The notes under the pieces are model-generated. The model ran no database searches. It saw only the letters and a program-made list of their open reading frames with translations, and was not told where the DNA came from. This document shows, piece by piece, positions 1 through 8,573 of a stretch of DNA of 64,000 nucleotides. The DNA comes from Microbacterium sp. SCN 70-27 (GTDB taxonomy: Bacteria > Actinomycetota > Actinomycetes > Actinomycetales > Microbacteriaceae), in contig MEEK01000010.1 in the NCBI GenBank assembly GCA_001724425.1, positions 13,702 through 77,701 on the forward strand. Direction: 5' to 3'. Position 1 is the stretch's first letter. Each line of letters starts with the position of its first letter. The translations under genes and the position numbers were made by a program.

Positions 1-11
1 CCACGCCACAG

Positions 12-46
12 TCGTTTCGACTCGCTTCGCTCGCTCAACGAGCGGG
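12..46. repeat. Intergenic hairpin-forming element at the left edge
   Basis: The segment contains CGCTC and GAGCG arms around GCTCAAC, preceded by TTTCGACTCGCTTCGCTCG. Sequences of this type (GTTGAGCGAGCGAAGCGAGTCGAAAC on the other strand, given here in meaning only) are, as far as I know, common between genes in high-GC actinobacteria and may terminate the gene lying left of the window. Only one copy is visible here, so its repeat nature is recalled rather than shown. Confidence 0.35.
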
Positions 47-60
47 GGTGGAGCAACTCA

Positions 61-114
61 TGTATTGATCTAGTGATACACAAGGGGCCATACTTGTATC
101 AAGGCAGTGGTACA
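61..114 (+). promoter_or_regulatory. Two 20-bp operator-like repeats and promoter for the GntR operon
   Basis: Two 20-bp sites, TGTATTGATCTAGTGATACA (61-80) and TGTATCAAGGCAGTGGTACA (95-114), share TGTAT at the left and AGTGRTACA at the right. Each is an imperfect inverted repeat, and they start 34 bp apart. A plausible promoter overlaps them: TTGATC at 65-70 and CATACT at 89-94. The layout fits autorepression by the GntR-family protein encoded as the second gene of the operon, as is known for YtrA-type regulators. The assignment to that protein is inference. Confidence 0.6.
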
Positions 115-130
115 CGCAGGGAGAGTCGAC

Positions 131-1081
131 ATGCTCGGGATCATTCTGGTCGGATACGCGGCCGCCATCGTGGCGGCCGTCGTCGTGGTCGTGGCGGCGA
201 TCGCTGCCGGCCGTCGACAGTCGACGAGTCGGCCGTCGCCGGAATACGTGTCACTGCTGCGCGCAGCCCGGCTCCGCGCCGTCGCAGCCGTCGTGGTGAC
301 GATCGTCGTCTTCGCGGCCCTCGTCTCCTTCGGCATGTCGACGCCTGAGGCGTATGGCCTGCCGCTGCTGCTCGCGGCGCCCGTGGCGGCCACGGTTGCA
401 CTCCTCGTCTATGCGGTGATCCCCCCGCGCTCCGTGGCGGTCGCCGCCGACGCGACACGCGAAGCCTCGCTCACGCCGCGCTCGGTCGGGAGCTACGTCG
501 CACGCCCCGATGCGCTCGTCCTGGCGGGCGCCGTCGTGTTCGCGGTCGTCGTCTTCCTCTTCACCGGATTCACGTCGAGTGCCGACGAGCGCGGTCTTTC
601 CCGGGAGATCACGTTCACGGAAGGCGCGGTCTCGAGCACCTCCGGTCCATACGCGGGCTGGTACTACGGGGTGCCGGCGCTGGCCGCGATCATCGTCCTT
701 CTCGTTGCGGGCGCCGTCGCGCTGCGGCGGGTCGCGACGACACCCGCGCTGCCACATGGCGAAGGCGCGGAAGCCGACGTGCACTGGCGACGCGGCAGCG
801 TGCGGATCCTGTTGGCGATCATCGTCGCCGCGATCCTGCAACCGGTGGGCGGCGCGGCGGCCTTCTCTGGCCAGGTCATCCTCTCGGGAATGCTGCCCAC
901 GTCGCCCGCAGGCTGGACCGTCGTGGCGCTCGTGCTCATCGTGCTCGGTCTCGCATCAATGGTCGTGAGCATCGTGCTGCTCACGCTGGCGGCGCTGGGA
1001 AGTGTGGCGCTCAGGTACCGGCAGCCGGTCGGCCCGCAGCGGCGCGCCGTCGTGATCGGCCCCTCCGGCGCGGCATCGTGA
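131..1081 (+). CDS. Polytopic membrane protein, partner of a YtrA-type regulator
   Basis: This 316-residue protein has about seven hydrophobic segments (roughly residues 3-26, 48-68, 73-95, 125-147, 175-197, 223-245 and 259-288), so it should lie in the cytoplasmic membrane. I recognise no catalytic motif and assign no family. The ATG at 131 is preferred over the in-frame GTG at 107 because GGGAG lies just upstream and the hydrophobic segment follows at once. The stop codon overlaps the GTG of the GntR gene by 4 bp, so the two are translationally coupled. YtrA-type regulators commonly control small membrane-protein or ABC-transporter operons, often under envelope stress. That role is inference here. 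Confidence 0.7.
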   Translation: MLGIILVGYAAAIVAAVVVVVAAIAAGRRQSTSRPSPEYVSLLRAARLRAVAAVVVTIVVFAALVSFGMSTPEAYGLPLLLAAPVAATVALLVYAVIPPRSVAVAADATREASLTPRSVGSYVARPDALVLAGAVVFAVVVFLFTGFTSSADERGLSREITFTEGAVSSTSGPYAGWYYGVPALAAIIVLLVAGAVALRRVATTPALPHGEGAEADVHWRRGSVRILLAIIVAAILQPVGGAAAFSGQVILSGMLPTSPAGWTVVALVLIVLGLASMVVSIVLLTLAALGSVALRYRQPVGPQRRAVVIGPSGAAS

Positions 1082-1452
1082 TCGTCCTCGATCCGTCGGC
1101 CTCGGTCGACCCGTTCGAGCAGATCCGGCGCCAGATCGCCGACGGCATCCGGTCGGGGGAACTGGTCGGCGGCCAGCGGCTGCCCTCGATCCGCCAGCTC
1201 GCGGGCGATCTGCAGGTCGCCGCCGGGACGGTCGCGAAGGCCTACGCCGCGCTCACGGCGGAGGGCCTGATCGAGACCAACCGCACGCGGGGGACCCGGG
1301 TGGTCGCGGACCAGGCCCTCGCGCCGTCACTCCACCGTGCGGCGCGGCGCTACGTCAGTGCCGCGGAAGGCCTCGATCTCGAGGCGGCGCTGGGCGCGGT
1401 GCGGGCGGCATGGGCCGCAGCCCACGGCGAGGTAGGCCCGACCGACGCCTGA
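1078..1452 (+). CDS. GntR-family regulator, YtrA subfamily
   Basis: This is a short 124-residue GntR protein: an N-terminal winged helix-turn-helix (about residues 8-75, with 'RLPSIRQLAGDLQVAAGTVAKAY' spanning the recognition region) and only a short C-terminal dimerisation tail, which is the hallmark of the YtrA subfamily. There is no room for a ligand-binding FadR or UTRA domain. It starts with GTG, overlapping the upstream membrane gene by 4 bp. The paired 20-bp repeats at 61-114 are its likely operators. It converges on the PLP-enzyme gene with 12 bp between stops. Confidence 0.88.
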   Translation: MIVLDPSASVDPFEQIRRQIADGIRSGELVGGQRLPSIRQLAGDLQVAAGTVAKAYAALTAEGLIETNRTRGTRVVADQALAPSLHRAARRYVSAAEGLDLEAALGAVRAAWAAAHGEVGPTDA

Positions 1453-1464
1453 CGCGGAGTGCCG

Positions 1465-2517
1465 TCAGCGCCCGAGCGCCGCGGCGGCGCACTCCACATC
1501 GTCGGCGTCGTTGAAGACGTGGAAGGCGACCCGCGCGCGGCCGTTCCGCCCCGAGGCGACGATCCCCGCGGCGGTCAGGAGCGCGAGGTCGCAGCCCGTG
1601 GCATCCGCCCACGTCACGATCGCGCTCGGGAGCGCCGGCTCGTCGATGCCGAGTCGGGCCCGGAAGGCGGCGGCGAGACCCGTCGTGTACGCGTGGATCT
1701 GTGCCGCGTCGGCGGCGGCGAACGCGGCGAGAGCCGGCTCCGCGCCGACGAAGGCCTGCCACGCGGGGGAGACATCGAAGCGGCGCGCGCACCCGGCGAG
1801 TTCGGCGTCGCCGCCGTAGCACGAGGTCCACGGGTCCGCGCCCGCGTACCAGCCGGCGTGCACGGGCACGAGCGTGCGGGCGAACTCCTCGCGAAGGGTG
1901 AGGAACGCCACACCGCGCGGGCAGCACAGCCACTTGTACGCGTGGCACAGCAGGGCGTCGACCCGACCGGCATCCACCGGCATCCAGCCGACGGCCTGCG
2001 TCGCGTCGCACACGGTCCGCGCGCCGACCGTTGCGGCGGCGGCGACGATCGCGTCGAGGTCGGCGACCTCGCCGGAGCCCGACTGCACGAGCGAGAACGC
2101 GACGAGCGCCGTGTCGGAGGTCACTGCGTCTGCGAGGGCGGCCAGTGGCGCGGTGCGCACTCGGATGCCCCGCCCGGCGTGGACGAACGGCAGGACAAGA
2201 GACGAGAACTCGTCCTCGGGGACGAGCACCTCGGCGCCGTCGGGAACGGCGGTCGCGAGGAGCGACACCTGCACCGACGTCTGCGAGCCGATCGCGACGC
2301 GGTCGGTGCCGACGCCGACGAGCTTCGCGAAATGCGCGCGGGATGCCTCGACGGCACGGCTGTACTCGGCGACGTCGGGGCGCCCCGCAAGGTCTGCGGC
2401 GATGGCGTCGCGGGTTGCCGCGGAGGGAAGCCCCACGGTGCAGGCCGCGAGGTAGCCCGCGGTGTCGCCGAACTGGGCCCGCAGCGCGGTGAGGTCGTCG
2501 AGAAGCGCCGTGGTCAT
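1465..2517 (-). CDS. Class-V aminotransferase-fold PLP-dependent enzyme
   Basis: This 350-residue protein resembles the fold-type I, class V aminotransferase/cysteine desulfurase group. It shows a 'CDATQAVG' segment (Asp171, Gln174) that would contact the PLP ring, and a 'HAYKWLCCPRG' segment whose Lys195 is the likely Schiff-base lysine. 'GSQTSVQVS' near residue 78 would bind the phosphate. The substrate cannot be told from sequence; kynureninase-like and aminotransferase roles are possible. The gene is divergent from the LysR regulator next to it, a classic arrangement in which the regulator controls its neighbour. Confidence 0.8.
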   Translation of the reverse strand: MTTALLDDLTALRAQFGDTAGYLAACTVGLPSAATRDAIAADLAGRPDVAEYSRAVEASRAHFAKLVGVGTDRVAIGSQTSVQVSLLATAVPDGAEVLVPEDEFSSLVLPFVHAGRGIRVRTAPLAALADAVTSDTALVAFSLVQSGSGEVADLDAIVAAAATVGARTVCDATQAVGWMPVDAGRVDALLCHAYKWLCCPRGVAFLTLREEFARTLVPVHAGWYAGADPWTSCYGGDAELAGCARRFDVSPAWQAFVGAEPALAAFAAADAAQIHAYTTGLAAAFRARLGIDEPALPSAIVTWADATGCDLALLTAAGIVASGRNGRARVAFHVFNDADDVECAAAALGR

Positions 2518-2542
2518 GCATCCAGCTTCGGGGGCGGCGAAT

Positions 2543-2577
2543 GCATCCGTCTACGTCAGGTATCGGATGCTAAGCAT
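2543..2577. promoter_or_regulatory. Inverted repeats between divergent PLP enzyme and LysR genes
   Basis: The 79-bp divergent region holds a perfect 7-bp inverted repeat GCATCCG (2543-2549) / CGGATGC (2564-2570) and an overlapping palindrome ATGCTAAGCAT (2567-2577). LysR-type regulators bind dyads of this size between divergent genes, so this is the probable operator and activation site. GCATCC is frequent in this genome, so the first pair could be chance. Confidence 0.5.
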
Positions 2578-2596
2578 GCCATGAGATTATGAATGG

Positions 2597-3499
2597 ATGA
2601 GCGACCTCGACCTCCAGAGCCTGCGCATCGTGCGCGCCATCGCGGACACCGGGTCGATCACGGGCGCGGCCGACGCACTCGGCTACAGCCAGCCCGCCGT
2701 CAGCCAGCACCTGCGGCGCCTGGAGGCGCGCCTCGACGTCGCACTCGTCGAGCGGGTCGGACGCGGCGTGCGCCTGACGGAGGCCGGGCGCATGCTCGCC
2801 CGACATGCGGCGTCGATCTCCCTCGCCGTCGACGCGGCCGCGGAGGAGCTCGCCGAACTGCGGGGCCTGCGGACCGGTATCGTGCGACTCGTCGCGTTCC
2901 CCTCGGCGTCGCCCGTGGTCGTCCCGCGCCTCATCGCGGCACTCGCCGCGCGGCATCCGGGGCTTTCGCTCACCTACGTCGAAGCAGAGCCGCCCGAAGC
3001 GGTCGAGATGCTGCGTGAGGATCGAGCGGACATCGCGCTCACGTTCAGCTATCCCGGCGACCGCGACGACCCGCACGGCTCGAGCGCGCGTGGCCTCACC
3101 GTGCGCAGCGCCGGGCGCGACGACCTGATGCTCGTGCTGCCGTCGGCGCACGGCGAAGTGAGGCACGTCGCCGACCTCGCCGACGAGACGTGGATCGCGG
3201 GATGCCCCCGCTGCCGCGGTCACCTGCTCGAACTCTGCGAGCGCGCCGGCTTCGAGCCCCGCATCGGCTACGAGACCGACAACTACGTCGCCGTCGAGGG
3301 GCTCGTCGCGCAGGGGATCGGGGTCGCGACGCTACCGCGCATGGCCGTCGAATCGTTCCCACCGCTGCCGGGCATCGTGACAGCGCCGCTCCCTCACGCC
3401 GAAGCGCGCCGGCTCCACGTCGTCACCGCGCAGGGCGCCGAACGCGTGCCGTCGCTTGCGGCCGCCCTGGGTGTGCTGGAGGACGTCCTTGCCCGGTAG
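2597..3499 (+). CDS. LysR-family transcriptional regulator
   Basis: This 300-residue protein has a typical LysR N-terminal winged helix-turn-helix (residues 1-60; 'TGSITGAADALGYSQPAVSQHLRRLE') followed by a two-lobed substrate-binding domain from about residue 88 to 290. Length is normal for the family. It is divergent from the PLP-enzyme gene, its likely target. A methyltransferase gene follows 10 bp downstream. The effector is unknown. Confidence 0.9.
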   Translation: MSDLDLQSLRIVRAIADTGSITGAADALGYSQPAVSQHLRRLEARLDVALVERVGRGVRLTEAGRMLARHAASISLAVDAAAEELAELRGLRTGIVRLVAFPSASPVVVPRLIAALAARHPGLSLTYVEAEPPEAVEMLREDRADIALTFSYPGDRDDPHGSSARGLTVRSAGRDDLMLVLPSAHGEVRHVADLADETWIAGCPRCRGHLLELCERAGFEPRIGYETDNYVAVEGLVAQGIGVATLPRMAVESFPPLPGIVTAPLPHAEARRLHVVTAQGAERVPSLAAALGVLEDVLAR

Positions 3500-3509
3500 C
3501 CTCGCGGCT

Positions 3510-4292
3510 ATGTCCGAATGGCACGACACCGGCCGCGCGTATGCGGAATCGTTCGCCCTGCTCACCGCCGGGGCCGTGCCGGCGCTGCTGGATGCCCTTG
3601 CCGCGCGCGTCCCGAGCGGCAGGTTCCTGGATGTCGGCGCCGGCTCGGGCCTCGTCGCGGCGGCGGCGCAGGCGCGCGGCTTCGACGTCAGCGCGGCGGA
3701 GCCCGAGGCATCCATGCGCGCGGTACTGCGCGACACTCACCCGCGGCTCGACGTCCTCGAGGCGGGGCTTCCGGATCTTCCGATCGCCGACGAGGCGTAC
3801 GACGCCGTCGCCGCCAACTTCGTGCTGAACCACGTCGCGGATCCGCGCGCGTCCGCTGCGGAGCTCGCCCGGGTGACGCGCCCCGGCGGTGCCGTAGCCG
3901 CGACCATCTGGCCCGCCGGAGCGAGCCCCCTCCGCCCGATCTGGGAGGCGATGTCGGCCGTGACGCCGGGCGGGTCGCCGCCGAACGCCCTGCCGCCCGA
4001 GCGCGACTTCCCCCGCACGCCGGCCGGTCTGGCGACCCTGTTCGAGGGGACGGGCCTGCGGGACGTGTCGGCGCACGCGGTCGAGTGGACGTGGAGCGTC
4101 GCCCCGACGCTTCTGTGGCGTGCCGTCGAGGGCGGAATCGCGACGATCGGCAACCTCTATCGGCGCAGCGACGTCGCGACCCGCACCCGCATGCGCGAGG
4201 TGTACGACAGCGAGAGCGCGCGCCGTGCCGACGCCGTGTCGGGCCTGCTGGTGCTGCCCCACACCGCGCTCCTCGCGACCGGTACGCGCTGA
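3510..4292 (+). CDS. Class I SAM-dependent methyltransferase
   Basis: This 260-residue protein carries a class I motif I, '[11 protein letters not shown]' (residues 39-49), an acidic residue after strand 2 and a '[13 protein letters not shown]' motif IV region, typical of the UbiE/Methyltransf_11 group. The substrate is not evident. The ATG at 3510 is chosen over an upstream in-frame start because the upstream part overlaps the LysR gene. A TAGCCT hexamer (3497-3502, overlapping the LysR stop codon) lies 7 nt upstream and could drive a leaderless transcript. Confidence 0.82.
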   Translation: MSEWHDTGRAYAESFALLTAGAVPALLDALAARVPSGRFLDVGAGSGLVAAAAQARGFDVSAAEPEASMRAVLRDTHPRLDVLEAGLPDLPIADEAYDAVAANFVLNHVADPRASAAELARVTRPGGAVAATIWPAGASPLRPIWEAMSAVTPGGSPPNALPPERDFPRTPAGLATLFEGTGLRDVSAHAVEWTWSVAPTLLWRAVEGGIATIGNLYRRSDVATRTRMREVYDSESARRADAVSGLLVLPHTALLATGTR

Positions 4293-4315
4293 GCCCCGCA
4301 ACTAGACTGGACGGG

Positions 4316-5830
4316 ATGTCTGCAGCGATCGATCCCCGAACCACCACCGCCTCCGGCAGCGATGTCCGCGTGCGGTTCTGCCCCTCGCCGACGGGCCTTC
4401 CGCACGTCGGGATGGTCCGCACGGCCCTGTACAACTGGGCCTACGCGCGTCACACGGGCGGCAAGCTCATCTTCCGCGTCGAGGACACCGACGCGGCCCG
4501 CGACAGCGAGGAGAGCTACCGGCAGCTCGTCGACGCGCTGACGTGGCTCGAGATCGACTGGGATGAGGGCGTCGAGAAGGGCGGCCCGCACGAGCCGTAC
4601 CGTCAGTCGCAGCGTGGCGCGATCTACGCCGAGGTGCTCGACAAGCTCGTGGCGAGCGGCGCCGTCTACGAGTCGTACTCGACCGCGGAGGAGATCGACG
4701 CCCGCAACGAGGCTGCCGGTCGCGCCAAGCAGCTCGGCTATGACAACCACGACCGCGACCTGACCGACGAGCAGAAGGCCGCCTTCCGCGCCGAGGGCCG
4801 TGAGCCGGCCTGGCGCCTGCGCGTGCCCGACCACGACGTCACCTACGTCGACCTCATCCGCGGCGAGGTGACCTTCCCGGCCGGTTCCTTCCCCGACTTC
4901 GTCGTCGTGCGCGCGGGTGGACAGCCCCTCTACACGTTCACGAACCCCGTCGACGACGCGCTGATGGGAATCACGCACGTCATCCGGGGCGAAGACCTGA
5001 TGCCGTCGACGGCACGTCAGCTCGCTCTGTATGCGGCGCTGTGCGACGCGGGTGTCGCCGATTTCGTGCCGCGCTTCGCGCACATGCCGCTCGTGCTCGG
5101 TGAGACCGGAACGAAGAAGCTCTCCAAGCGCGACCCGCAGGCCGACCTGTTCCTGCTGCGCGACAAGGGCTTCATCCACGAGGGGCTCCTCAACTACCTC
5201 TCGCTCCTCGGCTGGTCGATCGCAGCCGACCGCGACGTGTTCTCCCGCGATGAGCTCGTCGCGGCGTTCGACATCGTCGATGTGAACCCGAACCCGGCCC
5301 GCTTCGACCAGAAGAAGGCCGAGTCGATCAACGGCGACCACATCCGCATGCTCGAAGCATCCGACTTCGCCGCGCGGCTCGTCCCGTACCTGCACGCCGC
5401 CGGCGCCGTCGAGAACCCGCCGACCGCCGCGCAGCAGGCGACGCTGGATGCCGCGGCGCCGCTCGTCCAGGAGCGCATGCAGCTGCTCGGCGACGCGCCG
5501 GGGCTCCTCGGGTTCCTCTTCCGCGACGAGGTCTCGTACGAGGACGACGCGCTGAAGGGCCTCCCCGCGAACGCCGGTGAGGTGCTCGTGGCCTCGGTCG
5601 GCGCACTCGAGCTCGTGCCCGAGCAGGGGTTCACCGCTGCGGCCGTGCAGGACGCCCTCTCCGTCGCGCTCATCGACAGCCTCGGCCTGAAGCCGCGCGT
5701 AGCTTACGGGCCGCTGCGCGTCGCGGTGAGCGGACGCCGCGTCTCGCCGCCGCTGTTCGAGTCGATGGAACTGCTCGGTAAGGACGAGTCGATCCGTCGA
5801 CTCGGCGCCCTCGTGCAGAAGATCGGCTGA
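4316..5830 (+). CDS. gltX: Glutamyl-tRNA synthetase
   Basis: This is a 504-residue class I aminoacyl-tRNA synthetase that charges tRNA-Glu in the cytoplasm. The HIGH-type signature is '[10 protein letters not shown]' (residues 23-32), and the KMSKS-type loop is 'KLSKR' (268-272), followed by the anticodon-binding helical domain. Length fits bacterial GluRS. A much longer in-frame reading starts at 3518, but it lies antiparallel in phase to the methyltransferase and is rejected. TAGACT at 4303-4308 ends 7 nt before the ATG with no Shine-Dalgarno sequence, which suggests a leaderless mRNA. In actinobacteria Gln-tRNA is usually made from Glu-tRNA-Gln by GatCAB, so this enzyme may serve both tRNAs. 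Confidence 0.97.
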   Translation: MSAAIDPRTTTASGSDVRVRFCPSPTGLPHVGMVRTALYNWAYARHTGGKLIFRVEDTDAARDSEESYRQLVDALTWLEIDWDEGVEKGGPHEPYRQSQRGAIYAEVLDKLVASGAVYESYSTAEEIDARNEAAGRAKQLGYDNHDRDLTDEQKAAFRAEGREPAWRLRVPDHDVTYVDLIRGEVTFPAGSFPDFVVVRAGGQPLYTFTNPVDDALMGITHVIRGEDLMPSTARQLALYAALCDAGVADFVPRFAHMPLVLGETGTKKLSKRDPQADLFLLRDKGFIHEGLLNYLSLLGWSIAADRDVFSRDELVAAFDIVDVNPNPARFDQKKAESINGDHIRMLEASDFAARLVPYLHAAGAVENPPTAAQQATLDAAAPLVQERMQLLGDAPGLLGFLFRDEVSYEDDALKGLPANAGEVLVASVGALELVPEQGFTAAAVQDALSVALIDSLGLKPRVAYGPLRVAVSGRRVSPPLFESMELLGKDESIRRLGALVQKIG

Positions 5831-5831
5831 C

Positions 5832-7862
5832 TCAGCCCGCGCAGTCGTAGACGCCGGTCACTCCGGCATCCATCACCTCGGTGCAGTTCGCCAGCACCCA
5901 GGTGTGGATCTGTGCGCTCATGGACGTATCGGTCGCGGCGGCTGCGCTGAACGCCCCACCGAACCCGCCGCCGAAGGGACTGCCGCCGCTCGTGAGCACG
6001 TAGCGGAGCGAACCGTCGGTGATGAGCTGCTGGAAGGCGGCGAGGGTCGGAGCGGGGTCACGTCCGTTGAAGCCGCCGATCGGCAGGACGGCGTCACCGC
6101 CGGTATCGATGATGAGCGATGCCGCCGACTGCGCACCGAACGTCGCGACCAGATAGCTCGCGGAACCACGGTGCTCGCGCAGCCAGGAGATCGTCGCGCC
6201 ATCCGCGCTGCCACCGCCGCTCCCGCCGCGCACCAACCCACCGAACGCACCTGTCGAGCCGGCCGCGTCTCCCGGGCGCGTCATGGCGGCGGAGCCCGGT
6301 CGCTGGCCACGCGTGTGTCCCGCGCCGTTCGCAACACCGCCCGGCATTCCTCGACCGGCGAATGACCCTGCGCCGCCCGTGCCCGGAAGCCCGCCGAAAC
6401 CCGCGGGGCCGCGCGCCGAGAATCCGACGATGGCGCTCGCCGATGCGCCGCCCGCGACCGGATTGGTCGAGTTCGGCGCGCCGACCGTGACGACCGACCA
6501 GACGGCCGGCGTCAGGATCAGGGCGACGGTCGCGACGACGGCGGTGAGCGTCCGTCGCACGCCGCGCCGCGCGTCCCACAGGATGAGCAGCGCGGCGCCG
6601 ATCGCGAGAATGCACTGCACGAGCGCCGCCGGGACGGAGTACGTGCTCGCTCCGATGCTCAGGCTGATCGCGAGGGCCGTCGCGGCGGCGGTGAGCGGCA
6701 GGGCGAGCTGAGCCCACAGCACGCGGCGACGGCGGGCGAACGCGAACGCGGTGCCGATGAGAAGCGCGACCGGGATCGACAGCGATGCCGTGTAGAACTG
6801 ATGCATCCCGGCGACGACCGAGAACATCGCGGCGAACGTGGCGAACCAGACGGCGCCGAAGACGAGCAGCGGACGCCGGAACCGCAGCGCGATCAGCACC
6901 GCGATCGCGACGATCGCGGTCGGGAGCAGCCATCCGATCTGCCCGGCGAGGGCCTCGTTCAGCAGTCGGAAGGGCGACGCCCCGCCCGAGAACGGGGGAG
7001 TGAAGGAATGGTAGGCCGAGGCATCCGACGTCGCTGAGCCGAACCGCCCGAGGCCGTTGTAACCGAAGACCATCTCCCACGGGCTGTTCGCCAGCGTGCT
7101 GCCGATGTACGGGCGGGCGGATGCCGGGATGAGCGACACGATCACGATCCACACGAGCGACAGGGCGAGGCTCGACGCGCCCGCGATCGCGACGTGCGCG
7201 ATGCGACGCCGCCACGACTGCCGCGTGCAGAGGTAGGCCGCCGCGAGTGCCGGCCACACCGCCCACGACTCGAGCATGTACGTCTGGAACCCGGCGGCGA
7301 CGAACGCTCCCGCGGCGATCAGCCACCCGAGGCTGGGGCGTTCGAGCGCGCGCGTCGCGGCCCAGGCCGTCAGCGCGAGGCAGAGGACGAAGAACGTCTC
7401 CGGCTGGTTCGAGCGGGCGACGGCGACGAGGATGGGCGTCGTCGCCACGACGGCTCCCGCCACGAGGCCGGCGGCCGGACCCGCCCAGCGCCGGGCGGTG
7501 AACGCCGTGACGACGACGGATGCCGTGGCGGCAAGCGCGTTCGGGATGACCGTCGCCCACGGCGAGAACCCGAACGCTTTGATGAACAGCGCCGGGATCC
7601 AGAAGGAGCCGGGGATCTTGTCGAGCGTCACCGTGCCGGACGGGTCGAGCGCACCGAAGAAGAAGTTCGACCAGTTCTGGCTCATCGACAGGGCGATCGA
7701 ACCGTAGTAGTCCGACATGGATGCCCCGACGCCCCAGCCGGTCAGAGTGGCGGCCACCACGGCGAGGAGCGCGACGCTCCAGCCCCACCGCACGCGCGGC
7801 GCACGCAGGGTGGCGGCGGTCGTGGGATCCGCGTACAACGGAGGAGCGGCGAGGCTGGTCAC
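5832..7862 (-). CDS. GT39/ArnT-like polytopic glycosyltransferase with Gly-rich insert
   Basis: This 676-residue integral membrane protein has about ten or more hydrophobic segments. Its first periplasmic loop carries 'DYYGSIALSMSQNW', matching the acidic catalytic loop of the PMT_2/ArnT (dolichyl-phosphate-mannose-protein mannosyltransferase-like) superfamily. Residues ~465-560 form a Gly/Ala/Ser-rich linker, followed by an extracellular C-terminal domain ending in 'WVLANCTEVMDAGVTGVYDCAG', with two cysteines that may pair. The likely donor is a polyprenyl-phosphate sugar; the acceptor is unknown. TAGCGT lies 6 nt upstream of the GTG start on the minus strand. It converges on gltX with a 1-bp gap. 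Confidence 0.82.
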   Translation of the reverse strand: MTSLAAPPLYADPTTAATLRAPRVRWGWSVALLAVVAATLTGWGVGASMSDYYGSIALSMSQNWSNFFFGALDPSGTVTLDKIPGSFWIPALFIKAFGFSPWATVIPNALAATASVVVTAFTARRWAGPAAGLVAGAVVATTPILVAVARSNQPETFFVLCLALTAWAATRALERPSLGWLIAAGAFVAAGFQTYMLESWAVWPALAAAYLCTRQSWRRRIAHVAIAGASSLALSLVWIVIVSLIPASARPYIGSTLANSPWEMVFGYNGLGRFGSATSDASAYHSFTPPFSGGASPFRLLNEALAGQIGWLLPTAIVAIAVLIALRFRRPLLVFGAVWFATFAAMFSVVAGMHQFYTASLSIPVALLIGTAFAFARRRRVLWAQLALPLTAAATALAISLSIGASTYSVPAALVQCILAIGAALLILWDARRGVRRTLTAVVATVALILTPAVWSVVTVGAPNSTNPVAGGASASAIVGFSARGPAGFGGLPGTGGAGSFAGRGMPGGVANGAGHTRGQRPGSAAMTRPGDAAGSTGAFGGLVRGGSGGGSADGATISWLREHRGSASYLVATFGAQSAASLIIDTGGDAVLPIGGFNGRDPAPTLAAFQQLITDGSLRYVLTSGGSPFGGGFGGAFSAAAATDTSMSAQIHTWVLANCTEVMDAGVTGVYDCAG

Positions 7863-7949
7863 GCAGTGACGCTAGGCCCGAAGACCATGCGCCGCCGCGG
7901 CGAGGGCTATGAGGTCGCTGAGCGCGACGCGCCCGCGATCCGCCCTGGT

Positions 7950-7978
7950 TTGGCCGGCCCTGTCCCGTGGGCTAAGCT
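7950..7978 (+). promoter_or_regulatory. Promoter of tRNA-Gln
   Basis: TTGGCC (7950-7955) and TAAGCT (7973-7978) are separated by 17 bp and lie about 32 bp before the mature tRNA start. The spacing suits a sigma-70-type promoter for the tRNA gene. Confidence 0.6.
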
Positions 7979-8010
7979 AGACCCTCGGTACGACTTCGGT
8001 CGAACCTCCT

Positions 8011-8082
8011 TGGGGTATGGTGTAATTGGCAACACGGCTGATTCTGGTTCAGTTGTTCTTGGTTCGAGTCCAGGTACCCCAG
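8011..8082 (+). tRNA. tRNA-Gln (CTG anticodon)
   Basis: The 72-nt cloverleaf has acceptor arms TGGGGTA (8011-8017) and TACCCCA (8075-8081) and an anticodon stem GCTGA/TCAGT enclosing the loop TTCTGGT, which gives anticodon CTG. The T-arm carries GGTTCGAGTCC. A weak first U-A pair is usual in tRNA-Gln. The 3' CCA is not encoded (GCA follows). The gene lies at the left boundary of the lower-GC island. Confidence 0.95.
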
Positions 8083-8097
8083 CAATATCGTCGTTAC

Positions 8098-8571
8098 TCA
8101 AACCCTGGTCAAATGAACTGGCCTCGTTTGAGACTGAGACCAAACTCCCCGCTCGCGAGCGGGGAGTTCTGTTTTGGTCAGACACGGCGTTCTGACGTGC
8201 ATTTGCGAAGCGTCCGTGGATCTCGCGGATGTGTGCGTTGGCGTCGCGGCGTTCCGCTTCGATCTTGATTCCTCGTCGGTCACGTAGACGACGAGGCGGT
8301 TGAAGTACGCGGTCAGGAGATCGCGTCGAACAGCGTCGGACGCCCTGCCGTAGAGCGTCCCAGGGTCCACCAGGAGCGCGAGGAAGCTCAAGACGCTCTC
8401 TGCGGTGTACTGCAGTCGGTCGACGGTGAATTCAAGCTGTTCCTCGACGGCCGCGCGTTGCGTGGTCGTCTTCTCGATGCGTGCGTGGATCTTGCTCATC
8501 GGGAGCGCGCCGGTGGCTGCAAGCTGAATCGGCCTGATCTTCCTCTCGGGAGCCTTGTCAGGCCGATTCAT
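8098..8571 (-). pseudogene. C-terminal remnant of a large serine recombinase
   Basis: The 157-codon frame resembles only the last part of large serine recombinases: a coiled-coil-like stretch 'EKTTTQRAAVEEQLEFTVD' followed by 'DPGTLYGRASDAVRRDLLTAY', which matches the characteristic (L/Y)-x-R-A-x-x-x-x-R-R-x-L-(L/N) tail motif. The N-terminal catalytic serine domain and the recombinase domain are absent. The last ~45 codons run through the tRNA terminator hairpin and look non-native. It starts 2 bp after the Abi-C gene and may be co-transcribed. It is most likely a relic of the element that brought in the island. Confidence 0.6.
8143..8168. terminator. Rho-independent-type terminator after tRNA-Gln
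   Basis: AACTCCCCGCTC (8143-8154) pairs perfectly with GAGCGGGGAGTT (8157-8168) across a 2-nt centre, followed by CTGTTTT. It should end the tRNA-Gln transcript and may also act on the minus strand. Confidence 0.75.
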
Positions 8572-8573
8572 TT

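Noticed and set aside
5832..7862. A gene on the opposite strand of the GT39-like gene
   Set aside because: Frames on that strand are Arg/Pro-rich and short; the minus-strand protein has coherent membrane segments and a catalytic loop.
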